From Hymenobacter sp. BRD67 (GTDB lineage: Bacteria > Bacteroidota > Bacteroidia > Cytophagales > Hymenobacteraceae), in assembly GCF_013256425.1 (NCBI RefSeq), contig NZ_CP053904.1, positions 558,001 through 622,000 on the forward strand: a DNA stretch of 64,000 nucleotides, in the 5' to 3' direction. A program made the position numbers and the translations under genes. The number at the start of each line of letters is the position of its first letter. The first letter of the stretch is position 1. Under the pieces are notes generated by a model. The model made no database searches. It was not told where the DNA came from and saw nothing but the letters and a program-made list of their open reading frames with translations. This document shows positions 20,014 through 31,309 of the stretch, one piece after another.

Positions 20014-20445
20014 GGTGGCTGGTAAGACGCTGCTCAAAAATGCCACCTGCCTTAAGCAAAGCAGCCGGCGATTATAAAATTCCGCAAAACGCGGTTTCGG
20101 CCCGGCAAACTTAGATGCCAAAAGTCGCTATTTCAAGCTGCTTGATATTCAGGTTTTGCAGTATGAGTAGCAGCAATGCTATAGCCTTAAAGCCGCCCAG
20201 CGGCGAGCCGGGGCTAGGTTGGCGCTGGCAAGCTAGGCGCTACGTTTCAAGCGCGCTACCGGCCACGCGGCCAGGCAGCTGCTTAAAACAGCACGGCCAG
20301 CGCTGTGGTAAAGGCTAGGGCTGCCCCGTCTCAGACAACGTTGCCGGCAACGATTGCATAAAAAAAGGCTGGTAATTAAGTCTTGTTAGATAGGCTAAGG
20401 AGGTAATATTGAAAGGAATTCCCACCTATTTTCCCCTTTCTACTA
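20014..20445. other. Promoter region between divergent genes
   Basis: About 430 nt between the minus-strand duplicated-domain gene and the pectinesterase. It contains a 14-nt perfect palindrome at 20339-20352 described separately. No reading frame in it has coding character. Confidence 0.5.
20336..20358. promoter_or_regulatory. Candidate LacI-type operator upstream of the pectinesterase gene
   Basis: CGTTGCCGGCAACG at 20339-20352 is a perfect palindrome with a central CCGG, and GCAACGATTGC at 20347-20357 overlaps it as an imperfect second palindrome. Sites of this form are used by LacI-family sugar regulators. It lies about 95 nt before the pectinesterase start. A related perfect site occurs before the GH13 gene (56049-56060). 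Confidence 0.4.
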
Positions 20446-23400
20446 ATGACTGCAACCTCTACCCGCGTTGGCAGGAAGAGCCCGGCCGCCCGCTTTTGGG
20501 CGCTGCTGGGCTTTTTGCTGCTAGCCTGCTCCAGGCTATATGCCTACGATGTGACGGTAGCCAAAGATGGCACCGGCAACTTTACCACGATTCAGGCGGC
20601 CGTAACGGCCGCGCCAACGGGCCGTACGGCAGCTTATGTTATTTATATTAAAGATGGTATATATACTGAAAAAGTAACTGTTCCGTCCAATAAGCCCTTT
20701 ATTCAGTTTGTGGGCCAGAGCGTGGCCAATACCATCCTGACCTGGAACGACAACAACCTGACCCCCGACGGCAAAGGTGGCACGCTGGGTACCGGCGGCT
20801 CGGGTAGCCTCGTGGTGCAGGGCACCGACTTCTCGGCTCTGACCATGACGTTCGTCAACTCGTTCGGCGATGGCTCGCAGGCCGTGGCCGTGAGTTTGTA
20901 TGCCGACCGCGCCGCCTTCAAGGGCTGCCGCTTTATGGGCAATCAGGACACCCTACTGACTTATGAAAGCGGGGGCGCCGTTTCGCGCCACTACTTTAAG
21001 GACTGCTACATTGATGGCAACGTCGATTTTATCTTTGGCAACGCCATCGCCATTTTCGACAACTGCACCATTTATGCCAAGACGCGTGTCGTGAGCGGCT
21101 CTACGTCCACGTCGTATATCACGGCGGCCAATACGCCGGCCACCCAAAACTACGGCTACCTGTTTCGCAACGCCCGCATCCCTTCCAACAACGGTACTAC
21201 GCTCTATTACCTGGGCCGGCCCTGGCAGAACTCGACCGGCTTCTCGGAGGCGGCCGGTACGCTGGCGCATAACAAGGTTATTTACTCGAAAACCAAGGTT
21301 GGCGCAAACCAGATTCAGCCGGCGGGCTGGGTAACGTGGGATACCGGCACGGACGTGACCAAGATTACGGACGGCGAGTTTCAGACCCGGTACTTCGGTG
21401 GTAATCTGGTAAACACCAGCCAGCGCGTGAGCTGGTCGAAGCAGCTGGCTCCGGCCGATACGGTGCAATATTCAATAAATACTATGTTTGGCACCGGTAC
21501 GGGCACCGGCGGCACCTCGGCCGTAGCAGCTGCCTGGGACCCCACCACCGTGGCCCCCGGCTTTGCCAGCTACTCTACCCCCGACATTGCAGTATCGAAC
21601 CTGCAAGCCACGAAAGGCGCTACCCAAACTGCCATTCAGTGGAACATCAGCTGGGCGATGGCCGGCATCAAGTACGACCTGCTGCGCTCGACCGACAACA
21701 CCAACTTTACCTTGCTGAGCACCCAGACGGCTACTACCGACTCGCTCTACAACTTCAGCGCTACCGACGCGCTGCCGGTAGCCGGCTCGGCGTACTACTA
21801 CAAAGTAGTGGCTTCGAAAGCCGGCCTGGCTACCCACACTACCCCCTCTATCCAGGTATCGAGCATTCCGACGATTACCACTTCTTCGACGGCACTGGCC
21901 GCCTTTACGCAGTATAACACGGGCACCTCGGCTGCGCAGAATTATACCGTGTCGGCAGTGAACATGACCGATAACCTGACCATTACGCCGCCCGCCGGCT
22001 TCGAGATTTCGACCAATGGCGGCAGCACCTGGTCGGGCTCCACCACGCCGGTAGTGCTCACGCCTACGGCCAATACCATTGCCAGCACCACGGTGAGCGT
22101 GCGCCTGAACGCGGCCACGCCCGGCTCGTACAGCGGCAACATCACCCACACCAGCTCGGGTGCCCAGGCGATGAACGTAGCCGTAACCGGCACGCGCCTT
22201 ACCACGGTGGCCCCAAAATCGGACCCGCTTATTTACTGGCCGCTCACGCGCAATGCTCAGGACAGCACGGCCATTCGCTCGTCGCAGCTAGTGGCTACCA
22301 CGCCGACACTGAAGGCGCTTTATTTGTCGACTAATACCTCCGTTCCCATTCCCGCATACTCTACTAAGTATGGCCAGGCAGTCAGTCCGTCGACAAATGG
22401 CGACGGCACCTGGACGATAATTGGGGGTACGCTGAAGCGTAATTACTACGAGCAGTTTACAGTGACTGCCTCGGCTACTGGCGCGGCGCGCCTGGACTCG
22501 GTGCTGCTAACAGCGGCTTTCTACAATACCTCTTCCAATACCAAGCTGGCGGTAGTGTACTCGAAGTCGGGCTTCTTATCAGACTCGACCGACGTAAGCG
22601 GTGGTACCGGCAACGGCGTGACTGGTACGGCCTACGGCGCATTTGGCGCACCTATCGTTCTCCCCAACCAAGCTGCCGGCCCCACCAATGTGTATCATTT
22701 GGTACTCAACGGTAGCACGGGCATAAACCTGACGGCCGGCCAGACGCTGACGTTCCGAGTGTATTTTGCCTGTGGCAGTAGTAGCACCCCCCGCTACGCC
22801 ATGCTGAAAAACGTAGTTGTGAAAGGGGCCGCTGTCGTCACCTGCAACGCGGCTTTCAGCTATACGGGCTCGTCCTTCTGCCAGAGCAACACGACCAACC
22901 CCGCCCCAACCATCACGGGTACCACGGGTGGCACCTTCTCTTCGACTGCAGGCCTGACAATTAATGCCACTACGGGCGCAATCACTCTCAGCAGCAGCAC
23001 GGCCGGCACGTACGTAGTAACCTACACCGCCAGCACCGGTTGCTCAAGCTCCCAGAGTGTCACCATCACGGCGTCGCCGCTGGCTAACATTGGCTACGGG
23101 GCAGCCAGCTACTGCACAGGCACAACGGGTACAGTTGCGCTGGGCATCGGCACGGGCTCGACGCTGGGCACTATTACGGTAAACCCGGCCACGGGCCTGA
23201 GCATCGCGGCCAACGGCACGATTACGCCCTCGACCTCCACACCGGGCACGTACTTCGTTACCAACACGGTGGCTGCCTCGGGCGGCTGCGCGGCCGTGAC
23301 GGGTGGAACTACCGTTACTATCAACGCTACCCCGACTACGCCGACGCTGACGGTAACGGGCACACCGAGCACGGGCATTCTGCTGACTTCCTCTTCGGCT

Positions 23401-23830
23401 ACGGGCAACCAGTTCTACCTGAATGGGGTGGCCATCGCCGGGGCTACGGGCCAGACCTACCTGATAAACTCGGGCACGCGCAACGGCTCCTACACGGTAG
23501 TGGTGACGGCACGGGCGGCTGTGCCTCGGTCAGCTCGACCGCCGTTTCAGTTACCGTTACGGCTTCGACTAATGCGCAGAGTGCGGCAGCTGTCCGCCTC
23601 TATCCTAATCCTACGCCCGACGGCCACCTCTCAGTAGAGCTGAGCGGCTACAGCAAGACGGCCACGCTGAGCGTGGTCAATACGCTGGGCAGGTAGTGCG
23701 CCAGCTGCCGACGCCAGCTGGCAATGGCACGACGCTGGTTGACCTGAGCGAGCTGGCCAACGGGGTGTATCTGCTGCGCGTGAGCGCCCCCGACCAGGCT
23801 CTGCAGACCCTGCGCTTCGCTAAATACTAG
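20446..23830 (+). CDS. Multidomain T9SS-exported pectinesterase (CE8), frame broken twice near the end
   Basis: Reconstructed length about 1128 aa. Signal peptide near 15-35 (FWALLGFLLLACSRLYA). The CE8 beta-helix enzyme covers about 36-340: GCRFMGNQDTLLTY (Gln and Asp167-168), GNVDFIFGNA (Asp194) and LGRPW (Arg258) form its active site; it removes methyl groups from pectin. After that come a fibronectin-like segment, a beta-sandwich about 390-580, another module about 590-800, and [15 protein letters not shown] Gly/Thr-rich repeats. The tail reads RLYPNPTPDGHLSVELSGYS and ends LRFAKY, a T9SS type A sorting domain, in two shifted frames. One added G near 23508 and one C near 23692 rejoin it. 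Exported across the outer membrane by T9SS. Confidence 0.88.
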
Positions 23831-24162
23831 CATACACCAGCACTCTCGCTGTCAAAAAGCCCCTTGGTATAAGTGCCAAGGGCTTTTACGCTTTCTTTAG
23901 CACTACTGAGCGTAAATAAGCTGGCGCCAGCCAAAGGCGAGTAAACTTCTGACTCTTTGGCTAGTCTGATGCCCATTACAGGCAGGGTGAAAAAATGAAG
24001 AATTTAATTATTTTTGTTTCTTAATAAAATAAAATAGTAAAAACATGATTTTTTCATCTTAAGGATAATGGGAATCAAGTACTTTTATGGCAAAAAGGCT
24101 GCCGATAGCTATTTGATGAGGTATTGAGTCGTTTTTTTCATCTTTTCCACTTTTCCACCCAT
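23831..24162. other. Intergenic region with terminator and A/T-rich promoter segment
   Basis: About 330 nt. It has the terminator at 23854-23887 and an A/T-rich segment at about 23990-24070 that includes TATTTTTG at 24009-24016, a match to the Bacteroidota -7 box TAnnTTTG, although no clear -33 TTG is present. No gene is seen here. Confidence 0.45.
23854..23887 (+). terminator. Terminator after the pectinesterase gene
   Basis: AAAAAGCCCCTTGG pairs with CCAAGGGCTTTT across a short loop, with one bulged C, and ends in a T-run. It is placed 23 nt after the reconstructed stop at 23830, which supports that stop. Confidence 0.8.
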
Positions 24163-27100
24163 ATGCAGCAAGCTATACCCGGTATGGTAGCTAAACTCAG
24201 TTGCCATGCCTCCACAAGTCAAGCGCTGACCCCTCCTAGGTCACGCCGAGGTTTTCGAATGCTGCCAGGCCTGGTGCTTGGTTTATTGAGTCTGGGATTT
24301 TCTGCCAAAAGCCAGGCTCAGAGTACCGTGCTGGAGCAGTGGCCGCTATTGGCCGATAATGTCGCCACGGTGGCAGTTACCGGTATAACGCCGACTACCC
24401 CTACGTTTACGAGCCTCGTTCTATCGGATAATTCGGCAGCCTCTGGCACTATTCCGGGCTATTCGGCAGCTCGTGGGCAGGCGTTCGCACCATTGAGTAC
24501 GGGTGGCGGCTGGAGCAGCACGGGCACGCCTCCGGGCCCTGGCACCAACCCCTCGCGCTCATTTTATGAAGAGTTTACGGTGCTTGCAGCCTCTGGCTAC
24601 TCGCTACGCGTCGATTCGTTGATTCTTACTTCGGCTATCAACAACTCCGCAGCGGGGCACCTGGGAGTTTCTTACTCAACTGACGGCTTTACCACTATCA
24701 ACGAGGTAAGCGGAGGCAATTTTACTGCTTCCGGAGTAACGCAGCCGACGGGTACAACCGGCGGCTTTCCGAATCCGGTGACTTTGCCCAATCAGACTGC
24801 CGGCCCGACAGTGAATGCGAATACCTTCCGCCTGGCGCTCAATGGCGCCACGGGCGTTACCGTAGCCAGCGGCAAAACCCTGAGCATCCGTTTATATTAC
24901 GGGGTAGGCTCTTCGGGTACTCCGCGCCAGGCGCAGCTTAAGTCGGTATCGGCTAAGGGAGCCAGCACAGTAGCCTGCAATGCCGCCTTCGCATACGCTA
25001 GCAGCTCCTTCTGCCAGAGCGGAGCCAACCCTACGCCCACCATCACGGGCACGACGGGCGGCACCTTCTCTTCGACCAGCGGCCTGACAATTGACCCCGC
25101 AACGGGCACAATTAACCTGACTGGCAGCACGGCCGGCACCTACACCGTTACCTACACGGCCAGCAGTACCTGCAGCAGTACCCAGACTATTACCATCACG
25201 TCGGGCTCATCGGCCAGCTTTAGCTACGGAGCCAGCAGCTACTGCACCAGCAGCACCGCTACTGCCCGGCAATGCTGGCAACCGGCGCCAGTGCAGGTAC
25301 TTTTTCGGCTACGCCCACCGGCCTCACCCTGGACCCCGCTACCGGTACTATTACGCCGAGCAACTCGGCCGCCGGCACGTATACCGTAACCAATACCGTG
25401 GCCGCCAGCGGCAGCTGCTCGGCGGCTACCGCTACCACCACTGTTACCATTACGGCTCCGCCGAAAGCTAATATTGGCTACGGAGCTACCAGCTACTGCA
25501 CTACCACTGCCGGCACCGTACCCCTGGGTATTGGCACGGGCAGCACGCGCGGCACTATTACAGTAAACCCGGCTACGGGCCTCACGATTGACGCGTCGGG
25601 TACGATTACGCCCTCCACTTCGATGCCTGGCACCTACTTCATCACGAATACGGTGGCCGCCAGCGGGGGCTGCGCGGCAGTAACTGGTGGCACCACGGTA
25701 ACTATCGCGGCTCCGGCTACGGCAGCCTTCTCGTATCCGGCCGCCCCAAACTGCACCAGCACGAGCGGCACGGTTAGTCCCACTCTGGCTACGGGGCCAC
25801 AGCGGGCACGTTTACTTCGACAGCCGGTCTGACGCTGAACGCCACTACCGGCGTAGTTACCCCTTCCACCTCGACTGCTGGTACTTATACGGTGACCAAC
25901 ACGGTGGCGGCTTCAGGCGGCTGCGCGGCGGTGTCGAGCACGGCTACTATCACGATTTCGGCCCCGACCACGGCCACCTTCAGCTACGCAGGCTCACCCT
26001 TCTGCCAGAGCGCGACCAATCCGGTGCCCACCATCACGGGGACGATGGGCGGGGTGTTCACCTCGACTACGGGCCTGAGCCTTGACGCGACGACGGGCAC
26101 GATTAACCTGGCTGCCAGCTCGGCCGGCACGTACACGGTGACGTACACCGTGAGCGGCGCCTGCGGCAGCAGCAGCACCCAGACCGTCACCATCACCGCT
26201 CCTGCCACGGCTGCCTTCAGCTACCCAACTACTGCTGTATGCGCCGGAACTACGGGTATGGTGCTGCCTACCCTGGCAATGGGTGCCACGGCTGGCACCT
26301 TTACTTCCGGCACCGGGCTGAGCCTGAATGCTACTACGGGTGCAGTAGATGTATCCGGCAGCGTAGCCGGTACTTATACCGTAACCAATACGGTGGCTGC
26401 CTCGGGCGGCTGCGCGGCGGTAACGGCCACAGCTACCATCATAATTTCGGCTCCGACTACTGCGACGTTCAGCTACAGCGGCTCGCCCTTCTGCCAGAGC
26501 GGAGCTAATCCCGCCCCGACCATTACCGGTACTACCGGTGGGGCATTCAGCTCAACCGCCGGGTTGTCGATTGATGCGATGACCGGGGCCATTAACCTGG
26601 CTGCCAGCACCGCTGGTACATACACGGTGACGTATACGGTAGCGGGTGCCTGCGGTAGCAGCTCTACCCAAACGGTGACCATTACGGCTCCTGCCACGGC
26701 CGGCTTTAGCTATCCGAGCGCCGCTGTCTGCGCTGGTAGTACCACTACCATTGCTCCTGTACTGGCTACGGGGGCCACAGCGGGCACGTTTACTTCGACA
26801 GCCGGTCTGACGCTGAACGCCACTACCGGCGTAGTTACCCCTTCCACCTCGACTGCTGGTACTTATACGGTGACCAACACGGTGGCGGCTTCAGGCGGCT
26901 GCGCGGCGGTGTCGAGCACGGCTACTATCACGATTTCGGCCCCGACCACGGCCACCTTCAGCTACGCAGGCTCACCCTTCTGCCAGAGCGCGACCAATCC
27001 GGTGCCCACCATCACGGGGACGATGGGCGGGGTGTTCACCTCGACTACGGGCCTGAGCCTTGACGCGACGACGGGCACGATTAACCTGGCTGCCAGCTCG

Positions 27101-27949
27101 GCCGGCACGTACACGGTGACGTACACCGTGAGCGGCGCCTGCGGCAGCAGCAGCACCCAGACCGTCACCATCACCGCTCCTGCCACGGCTGCCTTCAGCT
27201 ATGCCACACCGGGCACTGGCGCGGCTTGCGCTGGCAGCACAGGCACCTTTGCACCTACGCTGGCAGCAGGTGCCACGGCCGGTACTTTCTCCTCAACGAC
27301 AGGCCTGGCTCTTAACGCGACTACCGGCGTCATCAGCCTGGCCGGCTCGACGGCCGGCACTTACACCATCACCAACACGGTAGCTGCCTCGGGCGGGTGC
27401 GCCGCGGTAACGAGCACGAGCACGTTTACTATCAACGCCGTACCGACTACGCCGACGCTGACGGTAACGGGCACGCCAAGCACAGGCCTGGTGCTGACAT
27501 CGTCTTCGGCCACGGGCAACCAGTTCTACCTCAACGGGACGGCCATTGCCGGGGCCACGGGCCAGACGTATGTGGTAAACTCGGGCACGCGCAACGGCTC
27601 CTACACGGTGGTCGTGACGGGGGCGGGCGGCTGCGCCTCGGCCAGCTCGGCCGCTGTCAGCGTTACGGTCACGGCCTCGGCTGCGGCCCAGAGCGCGGCC
27701 ACTTCCCTCGCCGTGTATCCGAACCCGACGCCTAATGGCCAGCTCACGCTCGAGCTGAGCGGCTACCGCGAAGCGGTGCAGCTGACTATCAGCAATGCCC
27801 TGGGGCAGCGCGTGTACGAAGCCAGCGTGGCAGCATCGGCGGCTCATCAGCAGGCTATTGACCTTTCGGCCCTGCCCAGTGGTATATATATGCTGCAAGC
27901 TCGTACCGCCAGCGGTGGGGTAGAGCTACGCCGCATCGTGCGCGAATAG
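24163..27949 (+). CDS. Large T9SS-exported adhesin-like repeat protein, frame broken twice
   Basis: Reconstructed length about 1262 aa from ATG 24163; an internal ATG at 24259 ([10 protein letters not shown]) would start the signal peptide more directly. A beta-sandwich N-terminal module (about 65-270) resembles the one before the repeats of the pectinesterase. From about 270 on there are repeated modules of roughly 80 residues, such as [17 protein letters not shown] and [22 protein letters not shown]. The C-terminus has the shared [12 protein letters not shown] module and a T9SS type A tail ([20 protein letters not shown], ending LRRIVRE). Breaks lie near 25265-25270 and in the GGGG at 25793-25796; adding one base in each restores the frame. 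A surface adhesin or stalk is likely; no enzyme domain is seen. Confidence 0.8.
25785..26223 (+). repeat. Direct repeat, first copy (440-nt unit)
   Basis: This stretch and 26762-27201 are identical over the region compared by eye, except that the G run is GGGG here and GGGGG in the second copy. Both are inside the adhesin-like gene and each encodes about two modules. The single-base difference is precisely where the frame breaks. Confidence 0.85.
26762..27201 (+). repeat. Direct repeat, second copy (440-nt unit)
   Basis: Second copy of the unit at 25785-26223, about 978 nt further on and in an open frame. The near-perfect identity, down to synonymous positions, shows a recent duplication or gene conversion. 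Confidence 0.85.
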
Positions 27950-28006
27950 CCCACACCAGCTGCGCGAGCTAAGGCCCTAGCCCAGGCTCCTGACTTAAAG
28001 CGCCAA

Positions 28007-28040
28007 AAAAGCGCCTGCCGTTCTGCGGCAGGCGCTTTTT
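28007..28040. terminator. Bidirectional terminator after the adhesin gene
   Basis: AGCGCCTGCCG pairs with CGGCAGGCGCT around a short loop, with an A-run before and a T-run after. The same GCCTGCC/GGCAGGC stem is used at 31197-31229 and 43921-43962. Confidence 0.88.
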
Positions 28041-28084
28041 GCGTTTCGCGTGTTTCCGGAAGATTTTCAAGAGATTTGCAGTCG

Positions 28085-28690
28085 ATGTCCCTCTTTCTTA
28101 CCTACCTTAAATTAGGTTTTTTGCATATTTGCAGCTGGCAGGCCACCGACCATCTCACGTTTTTGCTGGCGCTGTGCGCGCCCTATGTGCTGGCCGACTG
28201 GCGGCGCGTGCTGGCGCTGGTAACGAGTTTCACAATAGGCCACTCCATCACGCTGGCGCTGGCCACGCTGGGCGTGGTAGGCGTAAATGGTCCGCTGGTC
28301 GAAGCCCTGATTCCGGTTACCATTATGCTCACGGCGCTGGTCGATATGTACCGCGCCGGCCCGGTGCTGCCGCGGCGGCCAGCCCGGCCCGAGCCGGTGC
28401 TGCTCACCGCGCCCAATGCGCTGGCAATTGCTTTTGGGCTTATTCACGGTCTGGGCTTTTCCAACTACCTGCGGGCGCTGCTGGGAGCGCAAAGCCGTCC
28501 CATTACCGAGCTGCTATCCTTTAACCTGGGCGTCGAGCTGGGTCAGCTGCTGGTAGTGAGTGGTATTTTGCTGCTGGGCTTTGTGGCGCTGCGCGTGTTT
28601 CGGATAGCCCGCCGCGACTGGGTGCTGGTAACAAGCGGTGCCGCGCTCGGAGTGGCTACGCTGCTGCTGTTGCAATTAGGAACTAGATAA
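28085..28690 (+). CDS. HupE/UreJ-like membrane protein
   Basis: 201 aa from ATG 28085; a TTG nine bases earlier is not favoured. It has six or so transmembrane helices. LGFLHICSWQATDHLTFLLAL holds the conserved His and Asp in the first helix, SFTIGHSITLALATL the second histidine site, and FGLIHGLGFSNYL the third; these histidines are the HupE/UreJ_2 signature. Such proteins are proposed nickel or cobalt permeases in hydrogenase or urease clusters, but many Bacteroidota carry them without such a cluster, as here. The metal is therefore inference only. Confidence 0.85.
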   Translation: MSLFLTYLKLGFLHICSWQATDHLTFLLALCAPYVLADWRRVLALVTSFTIGHSITLALATLGVVGVNGPLVEALIPVTIMLTALVDMYRAGPVLPRRPARPEPVLLTAPNALAIAFGLIHGLGFSNYLRALLGAQSRPITELLSFNLGVELGQLLVVSGILLLGFVALRVFRIARRDWVLVTSGAALGVATLLLLQLGTR

Positions 28691-28809
28691 TAAATAATAT
28701 ATTTAAATACTATTAATTACCTCATTACTAATTATCCTTCATCAATCACCGCAACCCTCGCTGTATATTCGCCGACTTTAGCCACCGACTTCTTTTTACT
28801 ACTTCTTCT

Positions 28810-31173
28810 ATGCGTATTTCGCTACTGGCCGCCGGGCTGGGGCTGTTGCTGGCACCGGCGCTCGGCCGGGCCCAGACGACTAACTCCGGCACTGATAAAT
28901 TTGCCCAGCTCGGTACCGAGCTGCCCACCCCCAACGAGTACCGCACCGCCAGCGGCGCGCCCGGCCCCAAGTACTGGCAGCAGCGCGCCGACTATAACAT
29001 CAAAGTGAGCCTCGACGACCAGAAGCAGGCTATCACCGGCTCGGAGACCATTACCTACACCAACCTCTCGCCCGATGTGCTGAGCTACCTCTGGGTGCAG
29101 CTCGACCAGAATATTCTGGCCAAAAACTCCATCACGGCGGCCACCAACGTGGGGCAGGTGACGGGCGGCCGGCTCTCGTTTCAGGAGCTTGACAACCAGC
29201 TGGCAGTGGCCGAGTTTGATGGCGGCTACAAAATCGCGGCCGTGACCACGGCCGGCGGCCAGCCGCTGAAATACACCATCAACCACACCATGATGCGCAT
29301 CGACCTGCCCACCGCGCTGCGGCCGGGCCAGGCGGTTTCGTTTGGAGTGAAGTGGAGCTACAACGTCAGCGACCAGCTGAAAATCAACGAGCGCAGCGGC
29401 TACGAATACTTCCCGGAGGACAAGAACTACCTCTACGAGATTGCGCAGTTTTACCCCCGCATGGCCGTGTATTCCGACGCCACAGGCTGGCAGAACAAGC
29501 AGTTTCTGGGCAACGGAGAGTTTACACTGCCCTTCGGCGACTACCACGTCAGCATCACGGCGCCCGCCGACCACATCGTGGGTGCTACCGGCACGCTCCA
29601 GAACCCCGACCAGGTACTGACGGCCGCGCAGCGCCAGCGCCTGACCCAGGCCCGCACCGCCAAAAAGCCGGTGCTCATCGTGACGCAGGCCGAGGCCACC
29701 CAGGCCGAAGGCAAGCGGGCCAGCGGCACCAAAACCTGGACCTTCGCCGCCAAAAACGTGCGCGACTTTGCCTGGGCCAGCTCGCGCAAGTTTATCTGGG
29801 ATGCCATGGGCATCAGCCAGAATGGCAAGCCGGTGCTCTGCATGAGCTACTATCCTAAGGAGGGCAACCCGCTCTGGGGGCAGTACTCGACCGAGGTGGT
29901 GGCGCACACCATCAAGACTTATTCAAAATTCACTACCCCTTACCAGTACCCGGTGGCCATCTCGGTGCACGGGCCAGTGGGCGGCATGGAGTACCCGATG
30001 ATTTGCTTTAACGGCGGCCGGCCCGAGCGCGACGGCACCTACTCGGCCGACCGGAAGTATGGGATGATTTCGGTAATTATTCACGAGGTGGGCCACAACT
30101 TCTTCCCGATGATTGTGAACTCGGACGAGCGCCAGTGGACCTGGATGGACGAGGGCCTCAATACCTTCTGCCAGTACCTCACCGAGCAGGAGTGGGAGCG
30201 CAACTACCCCAGCCGCCGCGGCGAGCCCAAGAACATCGTGGACTACATGCGCACCGATAAGAGCCTGCAAACCCCGATTATGACCAACTCGGAGTCGGTG
30301 CTGCAATTTGGCAACAACGCCTACGGCAAGCCCGCCACGGCCCTCAACATCCTGCGCGAGACGGTGATGGGCCGCGAGTTGTTCGACTACGCGTTCAAGA
30401 CCTACGCCACTCGCTGGGCCTACAAGCACCCGCAGCCGGCCGATTTCTTCCGCACCATGGAAGATGCCTCGGCGGTAGACCTTGACTGGTTCTGGCGCGG
30501 CTGGTTTTACGGCACCGACCGCTGCGATATCTCGCTCGACGGCGTGAAGTACTACCGACCCAACACCAAAAACCCGCTGGTGGAAAACACCCGGCTGCAA
30601 AACGAGCGCACCGCCCAGGCGGCCAGCCTCTCGGCCCAGCGCAACGCGACCGACCTCAAAACCACGGCCGTTGATGACAAGCCCGAGCTGAAGGACTTTT
30701 ACAACAGCTACGACCCGCTCGCGGTGAGCGAGAGCGATAAGCAGCGCTACAACCAGTACCTGAGCAGCCTTACCCCCGAGCAGCAGCAGCGCCTCAACGG
30801 CAACCTGAACCTATACGAACTGAGCCTGCGCAACGTGGGCGGCCTGGTAATGCCCGTGGTGCTGCAAATGACCTACGACGACGGCACCCAGGAAACCCAG
30901 ACCATCCCGGCCGAAATCTGGCGCAAGAACAACGAGCAGGTCACCAAGCTCATCGTGTCGCAAAAGAATATCGTGTCGTTTGTTATCGACCCCTTGCAGC
31001 AAACTGCCGATACCGACCTGAGCAACAACGCCTACCCGCGCCAGGCTGCGCCCTCGCGCTTTGAGATGTTCCAGGCCGGGCAGTTTGGCAACAACACCCA
31101 GTTTAAAAACCCCATGCAGGTGGCCAAAGAGCCGCAGATTGAGAAGCGCGAGAACAAGCCGAACCCGCAGTAG
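28810..31173 (+). CDS. Secreted M1 family zinc aminopeptidase
   Basis: 787 aa. Signal peptide MRISLLAAGLGLLLAPALGRA with the cut after RAQ. The N-terminal beta domain (about 50-330) is followed by GGMEYPMICFNGG, the substrate-binding GxMEN-like block, and HEVGHNFFPMIVNSDERQW with zinc His425 and His429 and the catalytic Glu426. The third zinc ligand lies in WMDEGLNTF about 20 residues later. The rest is helical, with a charged C-terminal region that may help substrate capture. M1 enzymes remove N-terminal residues from peptides; here it acts in the periplasm or outside. It is followed by its own terminator, so it is probably monocistronic. Confidence 0.92.
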   Translation: MRISLLAAGLGLLLAPALGRAQTTNSGTDKFAQLGTELPTPNEYRTASGAPGPKYWQQRADYNIKVSLDDQKQAITGSETITYTNLSPDVLSYLWVQLDQNILAKNSITAATNVGQVTGGRLSFQELDNQLAVAEFDGGYKIAAVTTAGGQPLKYTINHTMMRIDLPTALRPGQAVSFGVKWSYNVSDQLKINERSGYEYFPEDKNYLYEIAQFYPRMAVYSDATGWQNKQFLGNGEFTLPFGDYHVSITAPADHIVGATGTLQNPDQVLTAAQRQRLTQARTAKKPVLIVTQAEATQAEGKRASGTKTWTFAAKNVRDFAWASSRKFIWDAMGISQNGKPVLCMSYYPKEGNPLWGQYSTEVVAHTIKTYSKFTTPYQYPVAISVHGPVGGMEYPMICFNGGRPERDGTYSADRKYGMISVIIHEVGHNFFPMIVNSDERQWTWMDEGLNTFCQYLTEQEWERNYPSRRGEPKNIVDYMRTDKSLQTPIMTNSESVLQFGNNAYGKPATALNILRETVMGRELFDYAFKTYATRWAYKHPQPADFFRTMEDASAVDLDWFWRGWFYGTDRCDISLDGVKYYRPNTKNPLVENTRLQNERTAQAASLSAQRNATDLKTTAVDDKPELKDFYNSYDPLAVSESDKQRYNQYLSSLTPEQQQRLNGNLNLYELSLRNVGGLVMPVVLQMTYDDGTQETQTIPAEIWRKNNEQVTKLIVSQKNIVSFVIDPLQQTADTDLSNNAYPRQAAPSRFEMFQAGQFGNNTQFKNPMQVAKEPQIEKRENKPNPQ

Positions 31174-31196
31174 GGAAGCGGTTGTTTCAGTCTACA

Positions 31197-31229
31197 AAAA
31201 AGCGCCTGCCGGTACCGGCAGGCGCTTTT
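31197..31229. terminator. Perfect-palindrome terminator after the M1 peptidase
   Basis: AAAAGCGCCTGCCGG is followed at once by its reverse complement, forming a perfect stem around GGTACC, with A-run and T-run. It starts about 24 nt after the peptidase stop. Confidence 0.88.
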
Positions 31230-31309
31230 GGTTTTCAGTCATAGCTCCCTGTTTTACTGGCTGGCCCTTGCCGCGATATTGCCCGGCGGTTGCCTTACTT
31301 GCGGCCGAT

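Noticed and set aside
24009..24016. TATTTTTG as the promoter of the adhesin gene
   Set aside because: It matches the -7 box, but no -33 element is seen at the usual distance and the area is A/T-rich, so chance is likely.
25785..27201. A CRISPR-like array in the repeat region
   Set aside because: The repeats are long protein modules within one gene, not 20-40-nt units with unique spacers.
28822..29907. A 361-aa open frame opposite the M1 peptidase
   Set aside because: Shadow of a well-conserved gene, without motifs or start context.
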